Assembly: GCF_017565305.1 (NCBI RefSeq) | Contig: NZ_JAGEKP010000001.1 | Span: 1 to 64,000 of the forward strand | DNA: 64,000 nt | Source: Leifsonia sp. TF02-11 | GTDB taxonomy: Bacteria; Actinomycetota; Actinomycetes; Actinomycetales; Microbacteriaceae | Direction of reading: 5' to 3' | Shown: positions 28,772 to 36,490 of the stretch, in pieces | Position numbering within the stretch: the stretch's first letter is position 1 | Layout of the letters: each line of letters begins with the position of its first letter | Notes under the pieces: generated by a model | Databases searched by the model: none | Told to the model about the DNA's origin: nothing | Seen by the model: the letters and a program-made list of their open reading frames with translations, nothing else | Made by a program: the position numbers and the translations under genes

Positions 28772-28828
28772 CGAGGGGCACGTTGTTGTCCCCTTCGGGC
28801 CGCGAAGGGGACAACAACGTGCCCCTCG
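28772..28828. terminator. Conserved long hairpin, copy 2 (between rsgA and bcp)
   Basis: Perfect 26 bp inverted repeat (28772-28797 with 28803-28828) and 5-base loop, sharing the GGGGCACGTTGTTGTCCCC core with copies at 18939, 51075 and 59889. It lies 18 bases past the rsgA stop and 38 bases before bcp, both on the minus strand, so it likely terminates rsgA and leaves bcp to its own promoter. Confidence 0.85.
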
Positions 28829-28846
28829 AGGACGCGGAGAGCCGGG

Positions 28847-29893
28847 TCAGGAGGCGAAGGTGGCGAGCAGGCGCTGCAGCGAGTCGAGGCGGGCGCGGCC
28901 GGTCTCGCCGAGCCGGCCCTCGTCGACGGCCTCGATGATCGCACAGTCCGGCGCGTCGGGGAGGTGGGTGCAGCCGCGCGGGCAGTCCTCTGCGATCACC
29001 GCCAGGTCGGTGAACGCCTTGAGGATGCTGGCCGTATCCACGTGGCCCAGCCCGAACGAGCGCACTCCGGGCGTGTCGATCACCCAGCCGTGCTCCGTGC
29101 CGCTCTGCACCCGCAGCGACACCGTGGAGGACGAGGTGTGCCTGCCGCGGCCGGTCACCTCGTTGACGTGCCCGGTGGCGCGTCGGGCGCCCGGCACGAT
29201 CGCGTTGACCAGGGTGGACTTGCCCACGCCGGAATGCCCGACCACGACGGTGTCGTGCCCGATCAGGGCTGCAGTGATCTCCGCCACGGGGATGTGGTCC
29301 TCCCGGCTGGTGAAGACCGGGAGGTCGAGGCCGGCGAAGTTGTGGAGGAACGGTGCGGGGTCGGCCAGGTCGATCTTGGTGACGCACAGCATCGGCTCGA
29401 TGCCGGCGTCGTACGCGGCGACCAGGTAGCGGTCGACGAGACGGGTGCGCGGCTCCGGATTGGCCGCCGCCACCACGATGAGCATCTGGTCGGCGTTGGC
29501 GACGATCACGCGCTCCACCTCGTCGGTGTCGTCCGCGCTGCGCCGCAGCAGCGTCGTGCGCGGTTCGACGCGCACGATGCGGGCGAGGGTGCCCTCGTCG
29601 CCCGTCGTGTCGCCGACCACCGCGACCCGGTCGCCGGTCACGATCGGCGACCGGCGCAGCTCGCTGGCGCGCGCCGCCACCACCTGTCGCTCGTCTGCGT
29701 CGTCTTCGTCGAGCAGCACCGTGTAGCGTCCGCGGTCCACCCCGAGCACGCGCGCGATCTCGGCTCCCGCGTGCTCCGGCCGCTGCTTCGACCGGGGGCG
29801 GTTGCCTTTGGGGTTCGGCCGGCTGCGGATGGTCGACTCGTCGTAGAGGTCGTACTCGTCGTCCTCGTCGTCGTCATCCGACCACCACGACAT
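28847..29893 (-). CDS. rsgA: Ribosome small-subunit GTPase RsgA
   Basis: A 348-residue circularly permuted GTPase that assists 30S maturation. After an OB-fold-like N-terminal region the G motifs occur in permuted order: G4 VTKIDLAD first, then G1 GHSGVGKSTL and G3 DTPGVRSFG. The C-terminal cysteine/histidine zinc site appears as DCPRGCTHLPDAPDC, with the first two cysteines closer together than the usual spacing. The ATG is directly adjacent to the aroA stop, indicating an aroA-rsgA operon, a conserved actinobacterial pair. Confidence 0.94.
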   Translation of the reverse strand: MSWWSDDDDEDDEYDLYDESTIRSRPNPKGNRPRSKQRPEHAGAEIARVLGVDRGRYTVLLDEDDADERQVVAARASELRRSPIVTGDRVAVVGDTTGDEGTLARIVRVEPRTTLLRRSADDTDEVERVIVANADQMLIVVAAANPEPRTRLVDRYLVAAYDAGIEPMLCVTKIDLADPAPFLHNFAGLDLPVFTSREDHIPVAEITAALIGHDTVVVGHSGVGKSTLVNAIVPGARRATGHVNEVTGRGRHTSSSTVSLRVQSGTEHGWVIDTPGVRSFGLGHVDTASILKAFTDLAVIAEDCPRGCTHLPDAPDCAIIEAVDEGRLGETGRARLDSLQRLLATFAS

Positions 29894-31258
29894 CTAGGCC
29901 GCCGTGCCCTCGTCGAGCATGCGCGTCCACAGCTGGGGGAACTGCGGCAGCGTCTTGGCGGTCGTCGCGATGTTCTCGATCTCGACGCCGGGCACGACGA
30001 GGCCGACGATCGCGCCGGCGGTCGCCATCCTGTGGTCCTCGTAGCTGCGCCAGACGCCGCCGTGCAGCGGGCGCGGCTCGATGCGGAGGCCGTCCTCCAG
30101 CTCGGTCACGGAGCCGCCCAACCCGTTGAGCTCTGCGGCCAAGGCGGCGAGCCGGTCGGTCTCGTGGTGGCGGATGTGACCGATCCCGGTGATCTCGCTC
30201 GGCCCCTCGGCCAGCGCCGCGATCGCCACGATCGCCGGGGCGAGCTCGCCTCCGGTGGTCAGGTCGAGCTGCACGGCCCGGATCCGCTCCGGGCCGGTGA
30301 CGGTGAGCCGGTCGCCCTCGCGCGTCACGGTGGCGCCGAACAGGGGAAGCAGGTCGGCCAGATCGGCGCCCACCTGCGTCGTGGAGGCGGGCCAGCCGGT
30401 GACGGTCACGGTGCCCCCGGTGACGACGGCCGCCGCCAGGAACGGGGCTGCGTTCGAGAGGTCGGGCTCGATGTCGACGTCGCGCGCTCCGATGGCGCCG
30501 GGTCTCACGATCCAGTGGCCGACCTCGGGCGATTCGACCGTCACCCCGCGCTCGGCCAGCGCCGCGATGGTCATCTCGATGTGGGGGAGGCTCGGCAGGC
30601 GCTCGCCGGAGTGCGTCAGATCGAGGCCCTCCTCGAACCGGCTCGCCGACAGCAGCAGCGCGCTGACGAACTGGCTGGAGCTGGAGGCGTCGACCTCGAT
30701 GGCGCCTCCGGCGACAGCGCCGGTGCCGTGCACGGTGAACGGGAGGGCGCCGCGGCCGTCGTCGTTCACGTCGACGCCCAGTGCGCGCAGCGCGGCGATG
30801 ATGGCGCCCATCGGCCGGCCCCGAGCGGAGTCGTCGGCGTCGAACATCGTCGGCCCGAGCGCGAGCCCCGCCACCGGCGGGACGAAGCGCATCACCGTTC
30901 CGGCTTGGCCGCACTCGATCGTCGTGCTGCCGAGCAGCTCGTCCGCCGGTGTGATCAGCAGGTCGGCGCCGAACTCGCTCGCGCCCGGCTTCTCGACGAT
31001 CGAGACGCCGAGCGCGCGCAGCGCCTCCACCATGTTGGCGGTGTCGCGCGAGTGCAGGGGGGCGCGCAGCAGCGACGGGCCGTCGGCGAGAGCCGAGAGC
31101 ACGAGCTCGCGCGCGGTCAGCGACTTGGAGCCCGGCAGCGAGACCGAGGCCGTGAGCGGGCCGACCGCGACCGGGGCGTGCCACAGCGTGTTCGGCTCGT
31201 CGACGCGGTTGTCGCCGTAGGGGTCGAAGTCGGGGGCGGAATATTTCGAGATCAGCAT
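29894..31258 (-). CDS. aroA: 3-phosphoshikimate 1-carboxyvinyltransferase (EPSP synthase)
   Basis: A 454-residue EPSP synthase, sixth step of the shikimate pathway, joining shikimate-3-phosphate and phosphoenolpyruvate. The N-terminal [20 protein letters not shown] and the loop [13 protein letters not shown] (the actinobacterial version of the GNAGTxMR loop) are present, as is the C-terminal [15 protein letters not shown]. The ATG at 31256-31258 begins [15 protein letters not shown]; a TTG three codons upstream is an alternative. The start region overlaps a predicted sigma-H promoter on the other strand. Confidence 0.94.
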   Translation of the reverse strand: MLISKYSAPDFDPYGDNRVDEPNTLWHAPVAVGPLTASVSLPGSKSLTARELVLSALADGPSLLRAPLHSRDTANMVEALRALGVSIVEKPGASEFGADLLITPADELLGSTTIECGQAGTVMRFVPPVAGLALGPTMFDADDSARGRPMGAIIAALRALGVDVNDDGRGALPFTVHGTGAVAGGAIEVDASSSSQFVSALLLSASRFEEGLDLTHSGERLPSLPHIEMTIAALAERGVTVESPEVGHWIVRPGAIGARDVDIEPDLSNAAPFLAAAVVTGGTVTVTGWPASTTQVGADLADLLPLFGATVTREGDRLTVTGPERIRAVQLDLTTGGELAPAIVAIAALAEGPSEITGIGHIRHHETDRLAALAAELNGLGGSVTELEDGLRIEPRPLHGGVWRSYEDHRMATAGAIVGLVVPGVEIENIATTAKTLPQFPQLWTRMLDEGTAA

Positions 31259-31263
31259 TGTTG
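31238..31263 (+). promoter_or_regulatory. Predicted sigma-H (SigR-type) promoter of sigH
   Basis: GGAATA at 31238-31243 and GTTG at 31260-31263, 16 bases apart, match the known actinobacterial SigH/SigR promoter pattern (GGAAT, about 17-18 bases, GTT). Transcription would start near 31270 and read into the GTG at 31305 and sigH, giving autoregulation. The site overlaps the first codons of divergent aroA. Confidence 0.7.
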
Positions 31264-31404
31264 TCAAGGTTATCCGTGATCGAGCCCGAAGGAAGGATCA
31301 GCACGTGCCAGGAGCGACCGCTGTCCTCGACGCACCGCGCACCCGTGCGACGGCGCCGTCGACCATCCGGCATCCGCGCCGGATCGCACAGCGGCGACCG
31401 CAAC

Positions 31405-31410
31405 TAGACT
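31405..31410 (+). promoter_or_regulatory. -10 box for short sigH message
   Basis: TAGACT is followed by GTG at 31416 and ATG at 31419, a spacing that fits a leaderless mRNA encoding the short SigH. No convincing -35 is visible. Confidence 0.45.
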
Positions 31411-31418
31411 GGCCCGTG

Positions 31419-32027
31419 ATGAGCACCGAAACCGAGGACAAGGGCGCACTGTTCGAAGAGCAGGCGCTGCCCTTCATGGACCAGCTCTACGCAGCCGCCC
31501 TCCGCATGACGAGGAACCCGGCGGACGCACAAGACCTGGTGCAGGAGACGTATGTCAAGGCGTACGCCGCGTTCGCCCAGTTCCAGCAGGGCACCAACCT
31601 GAAGGCCTGGCTCTACCGCATCCTCACGAACACGTTCATCAACACCTATCGCAAGAAGCAGCGCGAGCCGTATCAGGGAACGATCGACGAACTCGAGGAC
31701 TGGCAGCTCGGAGGCGCGGAGTCGACCACCGCGTCCTCCAGCCGCTCGGCCGAGGCGGAGGCGATCGACCACCTGCCCGACAGCGCCGTCAAGGACGCGC
31801 TGCAGGCCATCCCGGAGGACTTCCGGCTGGCCGTCTATCTCGCCGATGTCGAGGGGTTCTCCTACCAGGAGATCGCCGACATCATGAAGACCCCGATCGG
31901 CACCGTCATGAGCCGCCTCCACCGCGGGCGACGGATGTTGCGGGAGCTTCTGACCGACTACGCGCACGAGCGCGGGCTCTCGGCGGTCCAGAGCCCCGAC
32001 GTGCAGACCACCAGGAGAACGAAATGA
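31419..32027 (+). CDS. sigH: ECF sigma factor SigH/SigR, thiol stress
   Basis: A 202-residue ECF sigma factor. Region 2 is [24 protein letters not shown] with [20 protein letters not shown]; region 4 is [39 protein letters not shown]. It directs oxidative and disulfide stress genes (thioredoxin, proteases) and is held by the zinc anti-sigma encoded next (stop-start overlap ATGA). The short start at ATG 31419 matches family N-termini. The same frame extends to GTG 31305, which has a strong ribosome site (GAAGGAAGGA), giving a possible 240-residue isoform. Confidence 0.94.
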   Translation: MSTETEDKGALFEEQALPFMDQLYAAALRMTRNPADAQDLVQETYVKAYAAFAQFQQGTNLKAWLYRILTNTFINTYRKKQREPYQGTIDELEDWQLGGAESTTASSSRSAEAEAIDHLPDSAVKDALQAIPEDFRLAVYLADVEGFSYQEIADIMKTPIGTVMSRLHRGRRMLRELLTDYAHERGLSAVQSPDVQTTRRTK

Positions 32028-32269
32028 CCGACTGCGGCTGCGAGAAGGCGAAGGCCGAACTCGAGGAGTACCTGCGCAACGAGCTCTGCAACGAGGACGC
32101 TGCGGACGTTCGGGAGCACCTCGCCAATTGCGACGGCTGCTCCGACGAGGCGCACCTGAACGTCGTGCTCACCGAAGTGGTGCAGCGGGCGTGCAAAGAG
32201 ACGGCGCCCGAAACGCTGCGCACCGAGGTGCTGCTGCGCATCCGGTCGTTCCAGGCGTCCGTGCACTGA
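32024..32269 (+). CDS. rsrA: Zinc anti-sigma factor RsrA/RshA
   Basis: An 81-residue ZAS-family redox switch. The zinc motif HxxxCxxC is present as His32, Cys36 and Cys39 (EHLANCDGC), with further cysteines at 4, 6 and 22 available as ligand or for disulfide formation. Reduced protein with zinc binds SigH; disulfide stress releases zinc and the sigma factor. The ATG overlaps the sigH stop, which keeps the two proteins in ratio. Length matches the family. Confidence 0.93.
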   Translation: MTDCGCEKAKAELEEYLRNELCNEDAADVREHLANCDGCSDEAHLNVVLTEVVQRACKETAPETLRTEVLLRIRSFQASVH

Positions 32270-32282
32270 CCCCCTCCCCGTG

Positions 32283-32335
32283 ATTCGTCACGAATCCCGA
32301 CATTCGTGGCACGAATCGCGACATTCGTGACGAAT
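32283..32335. repeat. Three-palindrome module, copy C
   Basis: Palindromes at 32283-32295, 32302-32316 and 32323-32335 with 6-base spacers, the same design as at 185-237 and 322-374, some 32 kb away. It lies exactly between the 3' ends of rsrA (plus) and a VOC gene (minus), 13 and 15 bases from their stops. Confidence 0.85.
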
Positions 32336-32350
32336 GTCGCGAGGGCGAGG

Positions 32351-33130
32351 TCAGGCGATGGAGCCGGGCACCTCATGCACGAAGAAGAGGCCGCCGAGGG
32401 GATCGGTGACCTGCGCGAACCGGCCGAACTCGCTGTCCCAGGGGTCGCGGACGACGGTGCCGCCCAGCTCGATCACGCGAGCAGCCGCGTCGGCCGCGCT
32501 GGTCACGCCGAAGTAGACGACCCAGTGCGACGGCACTCCGGGCGGAAGCATGCCGTCGGCGTCGAACACGCCGCCGCTGGGGGTGTCGGGGTCGCCGAAC
32601 GTCTCGTACCGGAAGTCGGCCGTGTCGCCGAGCACCGTCGTCGTCCAGCCGAACACCCGCGTGTAGAACTCCACCTGGGCCGCGTAGTCGCGCGCGTAGA
32701 GCTCGTGCCAGGTGAGGCCTCCCGCCTCGGCCACGAGCTCGAAGCCGCGATGCTGCTCGGGCTCCCAGAGGCCGATGACGGCGCCACCGGGATCGGCGGC
32801 GACCGCGAGACGCCCCTGGTCGCCCACTTCCATGGTGGGGGAGAGGATCGTGCCTCCCGCGTTCGCGACGGCCTTCTCGCCGGCGTCCGCGTCCTCCACC
32901 AGCAGGTAGGTGAGCCACGCGTTCGGCTGGGCTCCCTCCATCGCCTCGCCCAGCCCGGCGATGAGATGCCCGTCGCGCCGGAACGTCACGTACCCGCCGT
33001 ACTCGCCGCCGCCGGTCTCCGCCGTCCAGCCGAACAGCGCGGTGTAGAACTCCTGCGCACGTGGCAGGTCGGAGGCGGCGTAGTCCACCCAGCAGGGCTC
33101 CCCGAGGCGGTGATTGGTCACGACGGTCAT
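32351..33130 (-). CDS. VOC family protein with two glyoxalase-like domains
   Basis: A 259-residue protein with two tandem vicinal-oxygen-chelate domains (about 10-122 and 137-255). Each half has the paired pattern, for example CWVDYAASDLPRAQEFYTALFGW and TWHELYARDYAAQVEFYTRVFGW. The fold includes glyoxalases, dioxygenases and resistance proteins; similar proteins are found widely in actinobacteria without a known substrate. ATG at 33128-33130 preferred; a GTG three codons earlier is possible. Confidence 0.88.
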   Translation of the reverse strand: MTVVTNHRLGEPCWVDYAASDLPRAQEFYTALFGWTAETGGGEYGGYVTFRRDGHLIAGLGEAMEGAQPNAWLTYLLVEDADAGEKAVANAGGTILSPTMEVGDQGRLAVAADPGGAVIGLWEPEQHRGFELVAEAGGLTWHELYARDYAAQVEFYTRVFGWTTTVLGDTADFRYETFGDPDTPSGGVFDADGMLPPGVPSHWVVYFGVTSAADAAARVIELGGTVVRDPWDSEFGRFAQVTDPLGGLFFVHEVPGSIA

Positions 33131-33303
33131 GAGGCTCACGGTACGCCGCCGTCGGGGATCGCCGACAGTCCCGTCCGCTCCCTTGTCTCGCGGCAGGACC
33201 GATCTCGCATCGTAGCCTCCTGGCCTGACCCGGGACGCGATCACCGGGTCCGTCGACGCCGTCCTGAGCGGGCCGCACCCCGTTCCGGAGCCGCAGCGCG
33301 GCG

Positions 33304-33714
33304 CTAACGAGCTCGGTCGTACGCGCGCAGCTCGCGACCGTGGACGGTGATCGCGTAGATCACGACGATGTCGAGCGTGAACACCACGATCGACCACCAC
33401 GGCTGTGCGGGCAGGGAGAGCAGCTGCGACACCGCGTTGAGCGCGACCGCGACGACCGCGAACACGCGCGCCCACGTGCGGCCGTTCGCGAGCGCGATGC
33501 CCGCCGCGATCAGCACCAGGCCGATCAGCAGGTGCCACCATCCCCACAGCGAGACGAAGAAGACGGTCGTGCCCTCCCGCGTCGTGAAGTATTGACTGGC
33601 CGGCAGCAGGATCGCCAGGATTCCGAAGAGGACCTCGAGCGCCCCGCTCAGCAGGATGAGGATGGCCGCGAACCAGCCCCAGCCGACCCATCGGGTCTGT
33701 CTCTCGTCGTTCAT
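33304..33714 (-). CDS. Small four-helix membrane protein, DUF7144 type
   Basis: A 136-residue protein with four membrane segments (about 10-35, 52-72, 78-98, 104-124). The motifs WVGWGWFAAILILLSGALEVLFGI and LWGWWHLLIGLVLIAAGIAL resemble a group of actinobacterial membrane proteins (DUF7144). Function unknown. Its ATG overlaps the stop of the MFS gene (ATGA), so it is made together with the transporter and could assist it. Confidence 0.78.
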   Translation of the reverse strand: MNDERQTRWVGWGWFAAILILLSGALEVLFGILAILLPASQYFTTREGTTVFFVSLWGWWHLLIGLVLIAAGIALANGRTWARVFAVVAVALNAVSQLLSLPAQPWWSIVVFTLDIVVIYAITVHGRELRAYDRAR

Positions 33715-35111
33715 GCCGTCCTCCCTGGTGCCTGTGGCGTGCGCGGCAGCATCAGGGCGGCGATGAGTCCGGTCGCGCCGAGCACCGCGACGACCGCCAT
33801 GGCCACGCCGTAGGCGGCGCCTCCCGCGTCGATGTTCGCGACCAGGATGGTGCCGGCGATCGCGGTGCCGAAGGTCGACCCCAGGTTGGACACGGAGCGT
33901 GACAGCCCGGAGATCTCGCCTTGGACGCTCTCCGGGAACGCCGACTGCACCACGTTCACCGACGGCGTCAGCATCAGCCCGAGGCCGGCGCCGATGAGGA
34001 ACAGCCCTGGAACGAACGGCCAGCCTCCCGTCGTGCCGGAGGCCAACCAGATCAGCAGCACGACTCCGGGAACGCACAGCACGAATCCCGTGACGATCAG
34101 GCTCTTCTGCGTGAACCGCCTGGCGAGCCGCCCGGCCAGCAGCGATGTCAGAAGCAATCCGACCGTCGCCGCAGTGAAGATCACGCCGGTCTCGATCGCG
34201 TTGTAGCCGCGCACCACCTGCAGGTACGCCGACACCGTGAACGACGTGCCCATCAGGATCACCCACTGCAGGTTCTGGGTGACCAGGGCGAGGTTCGAGA
34301 CGCGCACGCGGAACAGCGCCGTCGACAGCAGAGGGGCCTTGCCCGCGCGCTCGCGACGGCGCACCCAGAGGAAGAACCCGACGAGGATCGCCACGCCCGC
34401 GGCGACCAGCACGAGCATGAGCGGGACGCTCGTATCGGCGGCGAGGATGCCCATGACCAGCACGAACAACCCGAGCGCCGACAGGATGGCGCCGACGGTG
34501 TCGAACGGCCGCTTCGGGTCGGCGGGCACCGGGTCGGTCAGGGTGCGGCTCAGGACGAGGATCACCGCGATCACGAGCGCCTGGAACAGGAACGCCGCCC
34601 GCCAGCTGATCCCGGTCGTGATGAGGCCGCCGATCAGAGGACCCGCTGCGGCTCCGACGCCGCCCATCCCGCTGATGATCCCGAATGCCAGCGCCCTGCT
34701 CGGGATGTCTGGCAGGTGGATCGTGGTGGGGATGTACACCGGCGGGATGAGCATCGCGGTCCCGACGCCCTCCAGCAGCGAGTTGCCGAGGATCACGGCC
34801 CAGAGCGCCGGTGCGAACGCCGTGATCAGCGCGCCGACGCCGTAGACGATCAGCCCGATCACGAAGCTGCGCTTGCGTCCGATGTTGTCGGTCAGCTTGC
34901 CCATCGGGATCATCAGGGCGGCCATCGTCAGCAGGAACAGGGTGATGCTGAGCTGGATGCCCGCGACCGTCGTGTTCAGGTCACGCGACATGTCGTTGAT
35001 CATGACGTTCATGTTCGAGCCGGCGAAGCTGCAGATGAACTGCGCGAGCGCGAGCGGCGCGATGATGCGGCGCAGGGCGGACCGCGGGGAATCTGTGCTG
35101 AGACCGGACAT
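33711..35111 (-). CDS. MFS transporter, DHA2-like
   Basis: A 466-residue transporter with about 14 hydrophobic segments. Motif A appears as GKLTDNIGRKRSFVIG; the first helix has LALAQFICSFAGSNMNVMINDMS. GGGAG lies 7 bases before the ATG at 35109-35111. Likely a drug or metabolite exporter; the substrate is unknown. [15 protein letters not shown] coupled to the small membrane protein downstream, and divergent from an epoxide hydrolase gene 141 bases away. Confidence 0.91.
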   Translation of the reverse strand: MSGLSTDSPRSALRRIIAPLALAQFICSFAGSNMNVMINDMSRDLNTTVAGIQLSITLFLLTMAALMIPMGKLTDNIGRKRSFVIGLIVYGVGALITAFAPALWAVILGNSLLEGVGTAMLIPPVYIPTTIHLPDIPSRALAFGIISGMGGVGAAAGPLIGGLITTGISWRAAFLFQALVIAVILVLSRTLTDPVPADPKRPFDTVGAILSALGLFVLVMGILAADTSVPLMLVLVAAGVAILVGFFLWVRRRERAGKAPLLSTALFRVRVSNLALVTQNLQWVILMGTSFTVSAYLQVVRGYNAIETGVIFTAATVGLLLTSLLAGRLARRFTQKSLIVTGFVLCVPGVVLLIWLASGTTGGWPFVPGLFLIGAGLGLMLTPSVNVVQSAFPESVQGEISGLSRSVSNLGSTFGTAIAGTILVANIDAGGAAYGVAMAVVAVLGATGLIAALMLPRTPQAPGRTA

Positions 35112-35252
35112 GCGAACTCCCGGAGGCGATCGGCGGGGCGTCGATCCAGCGCGAGGGTACTGCGGGCGCGGGGTGGGCGGCAATGGCCTGGCGCGGGTCT
35201 GTGCCGGCCAGGGAGTATGCGCTCCGTCGGGGGCTGCGGTTACGGTGGCGGA

Positions 35253-36359
35253 ATGGCCATCGATGACTTCCGTGCCCACGTCCCCGACGACGTCCTCGCT
35301 GACCTGCGCGACCGGCTGGCCCGCACCCGCTACCTGCGCTCGCCGCGGCCGGGCTGGGAGGGCGGCCTCGGCGGCGACGAACTGCACACGCTCGTCGACG
35401 GCTGGCTGGCGTTCGACTGGCGGGCGGAAGAGGCGCGGCTGAACACGGTAGAGCAGCACACCGCCGAGGTCAACGGCCACAGCGTGCATTTCGCGCGGGT
35501 GCGCGGAACCGGCCCCGGGCCGCACACGCCGCTGCTTCTGCTGCACGGCTGGCCGAGCGCCTACGTCGAGTACCTCCCGCTCGCATCGGTGTTGAGCGAC
35601 GAATTCGACGTCGTCATCCCGTCGCTCCCGGGCTTCGTCTTCTCGGAGGCGCTCGAGCCCCCGCTGACCCGGCGGGCGATCGCGGAGTCGCTGCACGGAC
35701 TGATGACGGGCGTGCTCGGGTTCGAGCGCTACGCGACGTTCGGCGGCGACATCGGTGGAGGAGCCTCCACCTGGCTCGGTGTCGACCACCCGTCGAGCCT
35801 GGTCGGCCTCCAGCTGCTGAGTGGTCCGTTCCCCGCAGACGACAGCCCGCAGAGCGACGCGGAGCGCCACTACCTGGCTGCGCTGGACGCGTACGACCGG
35901 CTCGACGGCGGCTACAGCGAGATCATGCTCACCCGCCCCGACACGATCGCCGCTGCGCTGGCGGACTCGCCCGCCGGACTGCTGGCGTGGATCGCCGACA
36001 AATGGCACGACTGGGTCGACCACGAGCACGGCGGCTGGGAGCGCGTGCTCGACTCGGGCATCCTGTACACGATCGCGACGCTGTACTGGGTCACAGACAG
36101 CATCGGCACGTCGTTCCAGCAGTACTACGACTACGAGAAGAACCCGCCGCGGCCGCCGATCACCGCACCGGTCGGCGTCTACCTCGGCAGGGAGCCGGGG
36201 TTCGCCGGGTTCCCGCGGTCGCTCGCGGAGCGCGCAGCTCCCGGGCTGCGCGAGTTCGTCCAGGCGCCGGCCGGAGGACACTTCGCAGGGTTCGAGCACC
36301 CCGAGCTCGCGGCGGAGGCCGTCAGGCGGTTCCACGCACGGCTGCGGGACAGGGGCTGA
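35253..36359 (+). CDS. Epoxide hydrolase, alpha/beta-hydrolase fold
   Basis: A 368-residue epoxide hydrolase with the N-terminal EHN domain (residues 1-~105, beginning MAIDDFRAHVPDDVLADLRDRLARTR). The catalytic nucleophile Asp lies in YATFGGDIGGGAS, the oxyanion motif is HGWPSAYVEY, and the catalytic His is in GGHFAGFEHPELAAE. It opens epoxides to diols, in detoxification or catabolism. TACGGT at 35241-35246 six bases before the ATG suggests a leaderless message. A strong hairpin follows the stop. Confidence 0.93.
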   Translation: MAIDDFRAHVPDDVLADLRDRLARTRYLRSPRPGWEGGLGGDELHTLVDGWLAFDWRAEEARLNTVEQHTAEVNGHSVHFARVRGTGPGPHTPLLLLHGWPSAYVEYLPLASVLSDEFDVVIPSLPGFVFSEALEPPLTRRAIAESLHGLMTGVLGFERYATFGGDIGGGASTWLGVDHPSSLVGLQLLSGPFPADDSPQSDAERHYLAALDAYDRLDGGYSEIMLTRPDTIAAALADSPAGLLAWIADKWHDWVDHEHGGWERVLDSGILYTIATLYWVTDSIGTSFQQYYDYEKNPPRPPITAPVGVYLGREPGFAGFPRSLAERAAPGLREFVQAPAGGHFAGFEHPELAAEAVRRFHARLRDRG

Positions 36360-36426
36360 CGCGTCAGACCGAGCCTCGCCGCGCAGTCAACGGAGGAGTT
36401 CGGGCGCAACCCGCCGGGGAAACGCA

Positions 36427-36475
36427 GAGAACGGAGGAGTCGCGGCCCGGATCGGGCCACGACTCCTCCGTTCTC
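36427..36475. terminator. Bidirectional terminator between epoxide hydrolase and kgd genes
   Basis: A 23 bp stem with one mismatch (36427-36449 with 36453-36475) and a three-base loop. It lies 15 bases before the kgd stop on the minus strand and 67 bases after the epoxide hydrolase stop, serving both convergent genes. Confidence 0.88.
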
Positions 36476-36490
36476 GATGCGCGGGTGCGC

